From positions 1-11,580 of the forward strand of contig CAYWOS010000060.1 in NCBI GenBank assembly GCA_964459985.1: a DNA stretch of 11,580 bases. Direction: 5' to 3'. The first letter of the stretch is position 1, and each line of letters begins with the position of its first letter. The translations under genes and the position numbers were made by a program. The DNA comes from CAYWOS01 sp964459985. GTDB taxonomy: Bacteria > Bacillota > Clostridia > Christensenellales > Aristaeellaceae. The notes beneath the pieces were generated by a model. That model saw only the letters and a list, made by a program, of their open reading frames with translations. It ran no database searches and had not been told where the DNA came from. Of this stretch, positions 1 to 6,946 are shown piece after piece.

Positions 1-727
1 GGACGGCGAGACGCCGCCCGAGCTGCCGGCGGACGAGACGCCAAGGCAAGACGGTCAAACGCCGCCCGAGCTTCCGGCGGGCGAATCGGGCAGGCAGGCG
101 CAAAACGCCCGGGGCGGCAGAGGGACGGGCGCTTGGGGCTTTGCCGGGCGCGGCGGCATGATGGCGGAAGCGAACGAGCAAAACATCCTGCTGATCACGG
201 GCGGAAGCGTGTACGTCAACGCCTCGGGCGACGGGCTGGACGCCAACGGCTACATCCGCATCGAGGGCGGAACGGTCGTCGTCGACGGGCCTGACAATTC
301 GGGCAACGGCGCGCTCGATCCGGGCTACGGCGCGGTCGTCACGGGCGGCGTGCTGATCGCGGCGGGCGCGACCGGCATGGAAGCGACGCCCGATTCCTCG
401 TCGACGCAGCCCGTCCTTTACGCGCAGGCAAGCCTGAACGCCGGCGATTTGTTCGCCGTCACCGACGAAAGCGGCGCGCTGATCTGCGCCTTCACCGCCG
501 TGAAAAATCACAGCTCGGTGATCGTTTCCGCGCCCGGTCTGACGCTCGGCGCGGCCTGCGCGCTCTATAAAGGCGGCGCGGTCGACGGCGAGGCCGACAA
601 CGGGCTGTATCTGTCGGGCGCGTATGCGGACGGCGAAAAGCTCGCCGACGTCACGCTGACCGACATCGTCACCACGGTCGGCGGCGGCGGCGGATGGACG
701 AACCGCTTCAACCGCCGGGGTTGGTGA
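1..727 (+). CDS. Cthe_2159-type carbohydrate-binding beta-helix protein, 3' part
   Basis: Incomplete at the left edge; the open frame enters the window and its first whole codon begins at position 2. About 241 residues are visible. It begins with a proline-rich linker made of two 16-residue repeats, then a Gly/Arg-rich stretch, then rungs of a right-handed beta-helix with the pattern ITGGxVYVN, GDGLDANG, IRIEGGTVVV and GNGALD. A more globular end follows (near ALYKGG and LTDIVTTV). These rungs match what I know of the Cthe_2159 family, which are secreted or surface proteins of Clostridia; the founding member binds cellulose and polygalacturonate. The protein ends in an unusual tail of five glycines followed by a short Trp/Arg/Asn-rich segment (WTNRFNRRGW). 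The signal peptide and most of the helix must lie upstream. No clear terminator with a T-run follows on this strand; the gene converges on the next one. Family assignment is fairly sure; the ligand is unknown. Confidence 0.8.
   Translation, partial: DGETPPELPADETPRQDGQTPPELPAGESGRQAQNARGGRGTGAWGFAGRGGMMAEANEQNILLITGGSVYVNASGDGLDANGYIRIEGGTVVVDGPDNSGNGALDPGYGAVVTGGVLIAAGATGMEATPDSSSTQPVLYAQASLNAGDLFAVTDESGALICAFTAVKNHSSVIVSAPGLTLGAACALYKGGAVDGEADNGLYLSGAYADGEKLADVTLTDIVTTVGGGGGWTNRFNRRGW
2..97 (+). repeat. Two tandem 48-bp (16-residue) repeats in a proline-rich linker
   Basis: Copies at 2-49 and 50-97 encode DGETPPELPADETPRQ and DGQTPPELPAGESGRQ. They share the TPPELPA core and the final RQ. 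The DNA is also similar, for example around 11-32 and 59-80. The array may continue left of the window. It is probably a flexible linker or insertion loop within the surface protein. Confidence 0.75.
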
Positions 728-787
728 CGGCCGGGCGACGGCGGAACGCCACATTCTTTATAAGAAAGATCAGCAATCAATCATGGC

Positions 788-831
788 AAAAAAACGCGGC
801 GTCCGGACGGTATCAACTGTCCGGACGCCGC
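788..831 (-). terminator. Intrinsic terminator of the coiled-coil gene
   Basis: A perfect 13-bp stem (796-808 pairs with 819-831) with a 10-base loop is followed on the minus strand, after one G, by seven T residues (788-794 read in reverse). It lies 27 bases past the stop codon at 859. On the plus strand there is no T-run after the stem, so it is likely a one-way terminator for the leftward gene, although the hairpin could also slow rightward transcription from the carbohydrate-binding gene. Confidence 0.92.
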
Positions 832-858
832 ATGATATTATCCTATTTACCTGACTGA

Positions 859-2952
859 TTACTTCGCGTTGATATAGGTTCGAAGGTCGGCGATACCGGC
901 CTCTGTTTGAAAGCCCGTGCCCTCCAAAGCGAGGTAGATCTTCAGGACCGCTTCCGCGTCGCTCGGCTGCGCGGCGACGGCGGCTTGCCACGCCGCGAAA
1001 TCCATATACAGCGTGACGACGAAATCGTCGCCTGCCGGATCACACGAGATCTCAATCCCATCCAGCATTTGCTGACCGATGAGCACTTCCGCCTGCACCT
1101 TGACATCCTTTGAATCAAGACCGTAATCCTTCATCGTCTTGGTCAGATTCTGGATGTTGATGCTGGCGATTTGCCTGTCCGTAACGTATGCGTAAACGTC
1201 GCTGTCCGCAAACTCGAACAGATAGACGCCGTCGCCCGCTACATCGAACATCTGCGCATCCTTGTCGTAACCGATTTGATCCGCAGCTTTCATCGTACCG
1301 GCGAGCACGGCGGCGCGGAAGCTCACCGGCGCGGGCGTCGAGACCAGCGCGGTCTGCGAGGTCGCGAGCGCGGCGGTCTTGTCATCCTGTCCCGTCAGTT
1401 TCGCCCATTCTTCCCGAGCGGCTTCGAGCGCCTTTTGCGCCTCCTCCTTGGCTTCATTGAGCAGCCTTTCGGCTTCTTCCTTGGCGGCCTTCAGCGCGCT
1501 TTCGCCGTCCGTTTTCAGCTGATCAATCAGACCGTCCTTTTCAGCAAGCAACTGTTCGGCCTTGTCCTTGGCTTCCTTGAGCAGCCTTTCGGCTTCCTCC
1601 TTGGCGGCTTTCAGCGCGTTCTCGCCGTCCGTTTTCAATTGATCAATCAGGCTGTCCTTTTCGGCAAGCAGCCTGTCCGCCTCGGCTTTGGCGTCGGCGA
1701 GCAGTTTGTCGGCTTCCGCTTTGGCGTCGGCAAGCGCCTTTTCGGCGGCGTCCTTCGCCGTCTGCAGGGCGTCGGCGGCGTCCTTCGTCAGCTTTTCAAT
1801 CTCGGCGTTCAGGGCGGCGATGATCGTATCCTTCTCGGCAAGCGCCTTTTCGGCGTCCTCCTTGGCGGCGGCGATCAGGCTGTCTGCGTTCGCTTTCACC
1901 GATTCGATGGTGGCGTCCTTGTCGGCGGAAAGCCTGTCAAACTCCGCCTTGGCGTCGGCAAGCAGCTTGTCCGCTTCGGATTTCGCGGCGGTCGCCGCCG
2001 CTTCTACGTCTTTTTTCGCTTCCGCGAGCAGCCGTTCGCCCTCCGCCTTGGCGTCGGCAAGCGCTTTTTCGGCGGCTTCCTTGGCCGCCGCCGCGTCGGC
2101 GGTCAGCGCGGCGATGATCGCGTCCTTTTCGGCGAGCGCGGCGGCGGCGGCGGCTTTCGCCTCGGCGAGCAGCTTGTCGCCCTCCGCCTTGGCGTCGGCG
2201 AGCGCCTTGTCGCCTGCTTCCTTGGCGGCGAGCGCGGCGGCGTCGGCGTCCGCCTTTGCCTTGTCCGCGTCGGCGGTCAGCGCGGCGATGATCGCATCCT
2301 TTTCGGCGAGCGCGGCGGCGGCGGCGGCTTTCGCCTCGGCAAGCAGCTTTTCACCTTCGCTCTTGGCGTCGGCGAGCGCCTTGTCGCCTTCTTCCTTGGC
2401 GGCGAGCGCGGCGGCTTCGGCGTCCGCCTTAACCTTGTCCGCGTCGGCGGTCAGCGCGGCGATGATCGCGTCCTTTTCGGCGAGCGCGGCGTTGGCGTCG
2501 GCGAGCAGCGTTTCGCCTTCGCTCTTCGCGGCGGCAATCGCGGCGTCGGCATCCGCCGAAACCTTTTCGGCGTTCGCTTTGAGCGCCGAGATGAGCTTGT
2601 CCTTGTCGGCGGCGATCAATTCCGCTTCGGCCTTCGCGGCGGCAATCGCGGCGTCGGCGTCCTTCTTTATCGCGTCGATGATCGCGTCCTTTTCAGCCCC
2701 CGTGATGTCCTGATCAGCCTTCGCGGCGGCAATCGCGGCGTCCGCGTCCGCCTTCAACTGCTCGATCGCCGCGCTGTGCTCGGCAATCAATGCGTCCTTT
2801 TCGGCGGCGGCGTCCGCCCTCTCCCGCTCCAGCGCGGATACTGCCGTCGCGTGCTTGTCCGACAGATCGCTTTTCTGCGAGGCGAACACGATGGCCAGCA
2901 CGACGGCGACGATCAACACGGCGCAAAGAATCCAGATTAACCCTTTTTTCAT
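859..2952 (-). CDS. Membrane-anchored alanine-rich coiled-coil repeat protein, function unknown
   Basis: 697 residues. I do not recognise a named family. Residues about 4-25 form one hydrophobic helix after MKKG, either a membrane anchor or an uncleaved signal. Residues about 30-520 are nearly all Ala, Lys, Glu, Asp and Leu without proline, with 11-residue periodicity such as KALADAKAEAD then KLLADAKAEAD, and recurring AEKDAIIAALTAD blocks. This predicts a very long alpha-helical coiled coil. After a short linker with prolines (near STPAP), residues about 540-697 look globular, with alternating hydrophobic strands (GVYLFEFA, DFVVTLYMDF) and a C-terminal helix. The start at 2952 is chosen because GGGAGG lies 9 bases upstream; an in-frame ATG at 3033 would add 27 residues but has no ribosome binding site. 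The gene stands alone between two terminators. A cell-envelope spacer or surface-stalk role is a guess from the architecture. The C-terminal domain may be a binding module but shows no motif I know. Confidence 0.85.
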   Translation of the reverse strand: MKKGLIWILCAVLIVAVVLAIVFASQKSDLSDKHATAVSALERERADAAAEKDALIAEHSAAIEQLKADADAAIAAAKADQDITGAEKDAIIDAIKKDADAAIAAAKAEAELIAADKDKLISALKANAEKVSADADAAIAAAKSEGETLLADANAALAEKDAIIAALTADADKVKADAEAAALAAKEEGDKALADAKSEGEKLLAEAKAAAAAALAEKDAIIAALTADADKAKADADAAALAAKEAGDKALADAKAEGDKLLAEAKAAAAAALAEKDAIIAALTADAAAAKEAAEKALADAKAEGERLLAEAKKDVEAAATAAKSEADKLLADAKAEFDRLSADKDATIESVKANADSLIAAAKEDAEKALAEKDTIIAALNAEIEKLTKDAADALQTAKDAAEKALADAKAEADKLLADAKAEADRLLAEKDSLIDQLKTDGENALKAAKEEAERLLKEAKDKAEQLLAEKDGLIDQLKTDGESALKAAKEEAERLLNEAKEEAQKALEAAREEWAKLTGQDDKTAALATSQTALVSTPAPVSFRAAVLAGTMKAADQIGYDKDAQMFDVAGDGVYLFEFADSDVYAYVTDRQIASINIQNLTKTMKDYGLDSKDVKVQAEVLIGQQMLDGIEISCDPAGDDFVVTLYMDFAAWQAAVAAQPSDAEAVLKIYLALEGTGFQTEAGIADLRTYINAK
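1446..1685. repeat. Two tandem 120-bp repeats inside the coiled-coil gene
   Basis: Copies at 1446-1565 and 1566-1685 are highly similar at the DNA level; for example the decamer at 1521-1530 recurs at 1641-1650. They encode 40-residue units of the type AEKDxLIDQLKTDGExALKAAKEEAERL. The near-identity at synonymous positions suggests a recent in-frame duplication. Confidence 0.85.
2111..2490. repeat. Tandem 174-bp repeats inside the coiled-coil gene
   Basis: Copies start at 2111 and 2285, exactly 174 bases apart, and a truncated third starts at 2459. Each full copy encodes 58 residues, including GDKALADAK, EGxKLLAEAKAAAAAAL and AEKDAIIAALTAD. The third copy diverges after about 30 bases through a small in-frame deletion. 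174 bp is 58 codons, so gain or loss of a unit keeps the reading frame. Confidence 0.85.
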
Positions 2953-2961
2953 GGCGCGAAT

Positions 2962-2967
2962 CCTCCC
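2962..2967 (-). promoter_or_regulatory. Ribosome binding site deciding the coiled-coil start
   Basis: GGGAGG on the minus strand, 9 bases before the ATG at 2952. No comparable site precedes the longer in-frame ATG at 3033, so the shorter start is used. Confidence 0.8.
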
Positions 2968-3044
2968 ATCCTGATTGAACAGAAAACGATATTTTGCATA
3001 ACCATTCTCCGCCGTCCCCCGAATATCCTTCATTTATTTGCCAG

Positions 3045-3052
3045 ATTGTATA
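3045..3052 (-). promoter_or_regulatory. Possible -10 element for the coiled-coil gene
   Basis: TATACAAT on the minus strand lies just downstream of the preceding gene's terminator and about 95 bases before the ATG at 2952. The hexamer TACAAT matches five of six SigA -10 positions. No good -35 hexamer sits 16-18 bases upstream, so this is only a candidate. Confidence 0.3.
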
Positions 3053-3068
3053 AATTCTTTGGCTGACG

Positions 3069-3100
3069 AAAAACGCGTCCGCATACACGGGCGCGTTTTT
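3069..3100 (-). terminator. Intrinsic terminator after the EF-G paralogue
   Basis: Inverted repeat with a 12-bp stem (3069-3080 pairs with 3089-3100, one G-T wobble) and an 8-base loop. The outer part is five A:T pairs, so there is a T-run at the 3' end on both strands. It lies 30 bases past the EF-G paralogue stop and insulates that gene from the coiled-coil gene. Since only leftward genes flank it, the working direction is probably minus. Confidence 0.85.
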
Positions 3101-3129
3101 GCATGAGCGCGGCGACGGCCGCGGCTTGA

Positions 3130-5211
3130 TTATTCTTCCTCTTCCTCTTCCTTGGCGGCGCTTTCGATGATCTTCTTGGCGACGTCGAAGGGGACTTCCT
3201 CGTAGCGCTCGTAGTTCATGGTGAAGCGGCCGCGCGCCTGCGTCATCGAACGCAGATCGGTGGCATACTTGAACATTTCGGCCTGCGGCGCTTCGGCGAC
3301 GACCTGCTGCTCGCCGTCGACCTGATTCATGCCCATGATGCGACCGCGGCGCTTGTTCATATCGCCCATGATGTCGCCCATGTACTCGTCCGGCACGTAC
3401 ACTTCGACGTGCATGATCGGCTCGAGCAGCACGGGATCGGCGTCCTTGCAGCCCTTCTTATAGGCGATGCGGGCGGCGGTTTTGAACGCCATTTCGGAGG
3501 AATCGACGGGGTGGTAGGAGCCGTCGTACAGTTTGGCGCGCAGACCCACCATCGGATAGCCGGCGAGCACGCCCTTGACGATGTTCTCGCGCAGGCCCTT
3601 TTCAACCGAGGGGATGAAGTTGCGCGGGACGGCGCCGCCCACGACGGCGTCGACGAACTCGAAATCTTTGTTGGTATCGCCGATGGGCGAGAATTCGATC
3701 CACACGTCGCCGAACTGGCCGTGTCCGCCCGACTGCTTCTTATGGCGGCCCTGGCAGGACACCGTTTTGCGAATGGTTTCGCGGTACGGGATCTTGGGAT
3801 CGACGATATTGGCAGCCGCGCCGAACTTGGCGGCGAGCTTGTTGCGAATCACGTCGAGATGCAGTTCGCCCTGACCGGCCAGCAGCGTTTCGGTGGTTTC
3901 GGTGTTCTTGGTGACCGAAATGGAGGGATCTTCTTCCTGAAGGCGATTGAGGCCCGAGAACACCTTGTCTTCCTCGCCCTGCTTGGCGGCGTAGATCGCC
4001 TTGGCGATGCTGGGCGCGGGGAAATCGATGGAGGCATAACGGACGGGATTGGCGGGATCGCACAGCGTATCGCCCGAATTGGTCAGCTGAAGCTTGCTGA
4101 GCGCGCCGATATCGCCGGCGCAGAGCGTCTGCGCGGCGGTCTGCTTTTTGCCGCGCATCATGAACAGGCCGCCCGCCTTTTCGGGTTTATCGGCGTTGGC
4201 GTTGAAAAGCGGCGTCGCCGGGGTCAGCGTGCCCGAGCAGACGCGCACGAGGGACAATTTGCCGACGAACGGGTCGGCGATGGTCTTGAACACGAACGCC
4301 GAGAAGGGCGCGGTCTTGTCGCAGGCGCGCTCAACCGGCTCGTCGTTTTTGGGATTGACGCCCTTCGACACAGCGGCTTTGGGGCTGTGAAGATAAACGC
4401 TCATGGTATCGAGCACCTTGGCGACGCCGACGCCGTTCAGGGCGGAGCAGGCGACGACCGGCACGATGGAACCGTTGGTCATGCCGGCGTGGAAGCCCTG
4501 CAGGATTTCCTCGTGCGAAAGTTCCTCGCCTTCCAGATATTTCATCATTAATTCATCGTCGGCGGCGGCGGCGGCTTCGGTAATCTCGCTCATCGCCTTT
4601 TCGATGGCGGCGTTCATGCCGGCGGGAACGGGCACTTCCTTGAGCGCCTTGCCGACGCCCTCGTACGCCTTGTTTTCCAGCACGTTGACGACGCCCTTGA
4701 AGGACGCGCCCTCGCCGATGGGCAGCAGCATGGGCACGACGCTGTCGCCGAACTTGCCGCGCAGCACTTCGACCACTTTGTCGTAATTGGCGTTCTCGGC
4801 GTCCATGCGGTTGACGACGAACATCCGGCAGATATCGTTTTTCTTGGCGAGCGCCCACGCCTTTTCGGCGCCGACGGTCAGGCCGCTCACGGCGCCCACG
4901 ACGATGGCGGCAGTTTCCACGACGCGCATCGCGCCGATCATTTCGCCCACGAAATCAAAATAACCCGGCACGTCGATGACGTTGATCTTGACGTTTTTCC
5001 ACTCGATGGGCGCGACGGCGGAGGAAATGGAAATACGGCGCTTGATTTCTTCGGGGTCAAAATCGGTCGCGGCGGTGCCGTCCTCGACGCGCCCCTGGCG
5101 ATCCACGTGTCCCGCGGCGAAGAGCATTGCTTCCGTCAGCGTCGTCTTGCCCTCGCCGCCATGCCCGATCAGGGCGATATTTCGGATGTTCTCGGTCTGG
5201 TAGTCAGCCAT
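3130..5211 (-). CDS. EF-G-like translation GTPase (EF-G paralogue, FusA2 type)
   Basis: 693 residues, the usual EF-G length, with the five-domain layout. The G domain has G1 GHGGEGKT (16-23), G3 DVPGYFDF (80-87), G4 NRMD (134-137) and G5 CSA (255-257). Domain II lies about 300-390, III about 398-475, IV about 478-600 with the conserved HKKQSGGHGQFGDVW segment (490-504), and V about 600-680. The tail ends in a run of glutamates. Canonical EF-G has AHIDAGKT in G1 and DTPGH in G3; here the G3 histidine, which helps ribosome-triggered GTP hydrolysis, is replaced by tyrosine. This is typical of EF-G paralogues (EF-G2/FusA2), some of which work poorly as translocases in other bacteria. It stands alone rather than with rpsL, rpsG and tuf, which also favours a paralogue. 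The ATG at 5211 has a GGGGGA ribosome binding site about 8 bases upstream. It has its own SigA-type promoter and its own terminator. Its exact job is unknown. Confidence 0.9.
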   Translation of the reverse strand: MADYQTENIRNIALIGHGGEGKTTLTEAMLFAAGHVDRQGRVEDGTAATDFDPEEIKRRISISSAVAPIEWKNVKINVIDVPGYFDFVGEMIGAMRVVETAAIVVGAVSGLTVGAEKAWALAKKNDICRMFVVNRMDAENANYDKVVEVLRGKFGDSVVPMLLPIGEGASFKGVVNVLENKAYEGVGKALKEVPVPAGMNAAIEKAMSEITEAAAAADDELMMKYLEGEELSHEEILQGFHAGMTNGSIVPVVACSALNGVGVAKVLDTMSVYLHSPKAAVSKGVNPKNDEPVERACDKTAPFSAFVFKTIADPFVGKLSLVRVCSGTLTPATPLFNANADKPEKAGGLFMMRGKKQTAAQTLCAGDIGALSKLQLTNSGDTLCDPANPVRYASIDFPAPSIAKAIYAAKQGEEDKVFSGLNRLQEEDPSISVTKNTETTETLLAGQGELHLDVIRNKLAAKFGAAANIVDPKIPYRETIRKTVSCQGRHKKQSGGHGQFGDVWIEFSPIGDTNKDFEFVDAVVGGAVPRNFIPSVEKGLRENIVKGVLAGYPMVGLRAKLYDGSYHPVDSSEMAFKTAARIAYKKGCKDADPVLLEPIMHVEVYVPDEYMGDIMGDMNKRRGRIMGMNQVDGEQQVVAEAPQAEMFKYATDLRSMTQARGRFTMNYERYEEVPFDVAKKIIESAAKEEEEEE

Positions 5212-5275
5212 ATCTCGGTTCCCCCTAATGATGTAGAATTTATGATCAACACGAGTTTAATCACACGCGAAACCC

Positions 5276-5304
5276 ATTTTAACAGAAACCAACCGATATG
5301 GCAA
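5276..5304 (-). promoter_or_regulatory. SigA-type promoter of the EF-G paralogue
   Basis: Minus strand TTGCCA (5299-5304), a 17-base spacer, then TAAAAT (5276-5281) preceded by TGT, an extended -10. Predicted transcription start is near 5269, giving a leader of about 58 bases. It lies just downstream of the murI stop, so the gene need not depend on murI transcription. Confidence 0.75.
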
Positions 5305-5325
5305 GTGATTTTGGTCGTTTTTTTG

Positions 5326-6090
5326 TCAGATTCGGGGCGTTTCGCCGTACAAACCGCGCATGAGCGACAGCGTTTTCTCGCCGCCCGACGTCAGGAAGCG
5401 GACGCTGCCCGCATCGCGCGCCGACAAAAGCCCGGACGCCGCCAGCCTGCGCCGAAGCTGCTTCGCTGTGCCCTCGTTCCCGTCCACGAGCGGCGTTCCG
5501 GCGGGCAGGTGCGCGGCGATCTTCTCGCGCAGGAAGACATAGTGCGTGCAGCCCAGCACCACGGCGTCGATCGTCCGCCGGCGGTAGGGCGCGAGCAGGC
5601 GCTCGATATAGTCGTCCAGCGCCGGCGAATCGATCTCCCCGCGCTCGACGAATTCCATCAGCCCCGGGCAGGGCAGCGATTCGACGCCCTCGCCGTAGAG
5701 CGCTTCCAGCCGGTGGTATTTTTCGCTGCTGATCGTGAGCGGCGTGGCGAAGGACAGCACGACGCCGCCCGCGCGCAAAAGCGAGGCGGGCTTGATCGCC
5801 GGCTCGATACCGATGATCGGAAAATCATATTGCGCGCGGAGCGTTTCCGCCGCCGCGCCCGTGGCGGTGTTGCAGGCGATGACGACGGCTTTCGCGCCGT
5901 GATCCAAAAGGATTTCCACGCATCGGCGCGAGAGCGCGATGATTTCATCGCGCGTTTTCGTGCCGTAGGGCGCGTTGCCCGTATCGCCGTAATACACGAA
6001 GTTTTCGCCCGGCATTTCGCGCGTCGCCGCGATCAGCGTGCTCACGCCGCCCACGCCGCTGTCGAACATTCCAACGGGACGATCGTCCAT
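5326..6090 (-). CDS. murI: Glutamate racemase
   Basis: 254 residues, slightly short for the family (about 265). MurI interconverts L- and D-glutamate in the cytoplasm, supplying D-Glu for peptidoglycan. The motifs are all present: FDSGVGG (9-15) with the conserved Asp10, GDTGNAPYG (35-43), ACNTAT with catalytic Cys73, GIEPAIKPA (94-102), and GCTHY with the second catalytic Cys181 and His183. The ATG at 6090 has GGAGG six bases upstream. A near-consensus SigA promoter lies immediately in front, overlapping the end of spoIIP, so murI can be expressed in growing cells independently of the sporulation genes upstream. I see no hairpin terminator after its stop at 5326; transcription may run into the EF-G paralogue. 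Confidence 0.96.
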   Translation of the reverse strand: MDDRPVGMFDSGVGGVSTLIAATREMPGENFVYYGDTGNAPYGTKTRDEIIALSRRCVEILLDHGAKAVVIACNTATGAAAETLRAQYDFPIIGIEPAIKPASLLRAGGVVLSFATPLTISSEKYHRLEALYGEGVESLPCPGLMEFVERGEIDSPALDDYIERLLAPYRRRTIDAVVLGCTHYVFLREKIAAHLPAGTPLVDGNEGTAKQLRRRLAASGLLSARDAGSVRFLTSGGEKTLSLMRGLYGETPRI

Positions 6091-6120
6091 ACAACGCCTC
6101 CGTCTTTCGCTTTCGTGCGT

Positions 6121-6149
6121 ATTGTAGCGCGCGGGCGCGCGTATGTCAA
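6121..6149 (-). promoter_or_regulatory. Near-consensus SigA promoter of murI
   Basis: Minus strand TTGACA (6144-6149), a spacer of exactly 17 bases, then TACAAT (6121-6126): 11 of 12 consensus positions. Predicted start is near 6114, about 24 bases before the murI ATG. The spoIIP stop codon TGA (6146-6148) lies inside the -35 hexamer. The spacer is a GC-only inverted repeat core (GCGCGC-CC-GCGCGC), which could form a weak hairpin in the spoIIP transcript. Confidence 0.85.
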
Positions 6150-6892
6150 TCGAGCGCGTCGAAATACCGGCAGATCGCCTGCGCGAGATACGGCATGGCG
6201 GCGAGCGATTCGTTCAGCGAGTTTTTGTTGTTCCCCACCTCGATCAAAAGACAGCCCGCCGCCGCGTGCTGGTTATACGAAGCGTTTTTGAGCGCCGCGC
6301 CGCGCGACAGGGACGGCACCTGATCGTTGAGCGCGTCCGACAGGAACAAAGCGATTTTGTGGTTCTGTTCCCAGTCGGGGCGCGATTCCTCGTCCGCGCG
6401 CCCCGTGCCCTTCCCCACCAGAAAAAGAAAACGCGAAAGCTCCTTCTCCCCGTCCGTCGCCGTGTTCGCGCCGTTGCCGCTTGAGTACGAATCGCGGTGG
6501 ATATCAAGATAGAGATCGTACGCGCCGTCGCGCGCGATCGCTTCCTGCAGCGCCTCGAGCGACCGCGCGTAGGCGCTGGAAATGCTGGGCGGCTCGTACG
6601 CCGTATCGTCGTGATACACCTCGACGCCCGCCGATTCGAGCAGCGCCGTCAGCTCTCTGCCCACGCGCACGATGTTATACGCATTGTCCTTCGTGCGCCA
6701 GCTCTCGGTTTCCCGGTAGGGCGCGTCCGACGTTTGCAGATACGCCTCGTAGGTGTGCGTATGATAGATATACACGCGCTTGGCCGCGCGCCGATCGTAG
6801 GTTTTATCAACCGCCTCGACGGTAAACGCCCGCGCGTCCGGCGCGCAAAGCGCGAGCGCGGCGAGAAAGAGAATGAACAATCGCTTGCGCAT
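6146..6892 (-). CDS. spoIIP: Stage II sporulation protein P, engulfment peptidoglycan hydrolase
   Basis: 248 residues. SpoIIP is the amidase/endopeptidase that, with SpoIID and SpoIIM, thins septal peptidoglycan in the mother cell so the membrane can engulf the forespore. Residues 1-22 form a signal peptide (MRKR, a hydrophobic core, then ARA before F23). Family motifs follow: IYHTHT (42-47), NIVRVGREL (73-81), the YLDIHRD block (128-134), SYNQH (205-209) and LLIEVGNN (215-222). His44 or His46, His132 and Glu218 are candidate metal or catalytic residues by motif position. The B. subtilis protein is about 400 residues with a membrane anchor; this one keeps essentially only the catalytic domain and may be released by signal peptidase. 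The start at 6892 has AAGGGAGG five bases upstream. It follows gpr by 48 bases, the order known in B. subtilis, with a SigE-like promoter in the gap. Confidence 0.93.
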   Translation of the reverse strand: MRKRLFILFLAALALCAPDARAFTVEAVDKTYDRRAAKRVYIYHTHTYEAYLQTSDAPYRETESWRTKDNAYNIVRVGRELTALLESAGVEVYHDDTAYEPPSISSAYARSLEALQEAIARDGAYDLYLDIHRDSYSSGNGANTATDGEKELSRFLFLVGKGTGRADEESRPDWEQNHKIALFLSDALNDQVPSLSRGAALKNASYNQHAAAGCLLIEVGNNKNSLNESLAAMPYLAQAICRYFDALD

Positions 6893-6917
6893 GGCCGCCT
6901 CCCTTGCTGTTCGCGGT

Positions 6918-6946
6918 ACTATATGACAGAGCGCGGCGAATCATGA
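6918..6946 (-). promoter_or_regulatory. SigE-like promoter of spoIIP
   Basis: Minus strand CATATAGT (6918-6925) matches the SigE -10 consensus CATACAnT except at one position. TCATGAT (6940-6946) sits 14 bases upstream and matches the -35 consensus KMATATT at five of seven positions. SigE control of spoIIP is established in B. subtilis. The gpr stop codon (6941-6943) lies inside the -35 element. Confidence 0.6.

Noticed and set aside
1688..2713. A 341-codon Ala/Ser-rich open frame on the plus strand
   Set aside because: Another shadow of the same repeats in a different frame; low complexity and no start signals.
1171..2940. A 589-codon open frame on the plus strand opposite the coiled-coil gene
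   Set aside because: It mirrors the repetitive, GC-biased codons of the minus-strand gene. Its translation is Arg/Gly/Val-rich low complexity, it has no supported ribosome binding site, and the minus strand has the anchor, start signal and terminator.
2953..3033. N-terminal extension of the coiled-coil protein from the ATG at 3033
   Set aside because: It would add 27 polar residues before the membrane helix and has no ribosome binding site; the ATG at 2952 has GGGAGG at good spacing.
3409..4551. Long plus-strand open frame over the EF-G paralogue
   Set aside because: The minus-strand frame encodes all EF-G motifs; the opposite frame shows no family motif and is explained by high GC.
6127..6143. 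GC-only inverted repeat as a spoIIP terminator
   Set aside because: The arms leave only a two-base loop and no T-run follows; it is better read as the murI promoter spacer.
5107..6291. 394-codon plus-strand open frame across murI
   Set aside because: It runs across the murI gene, its promoter and two intergenic regions, is Arg-rich and matches nothing recognised.
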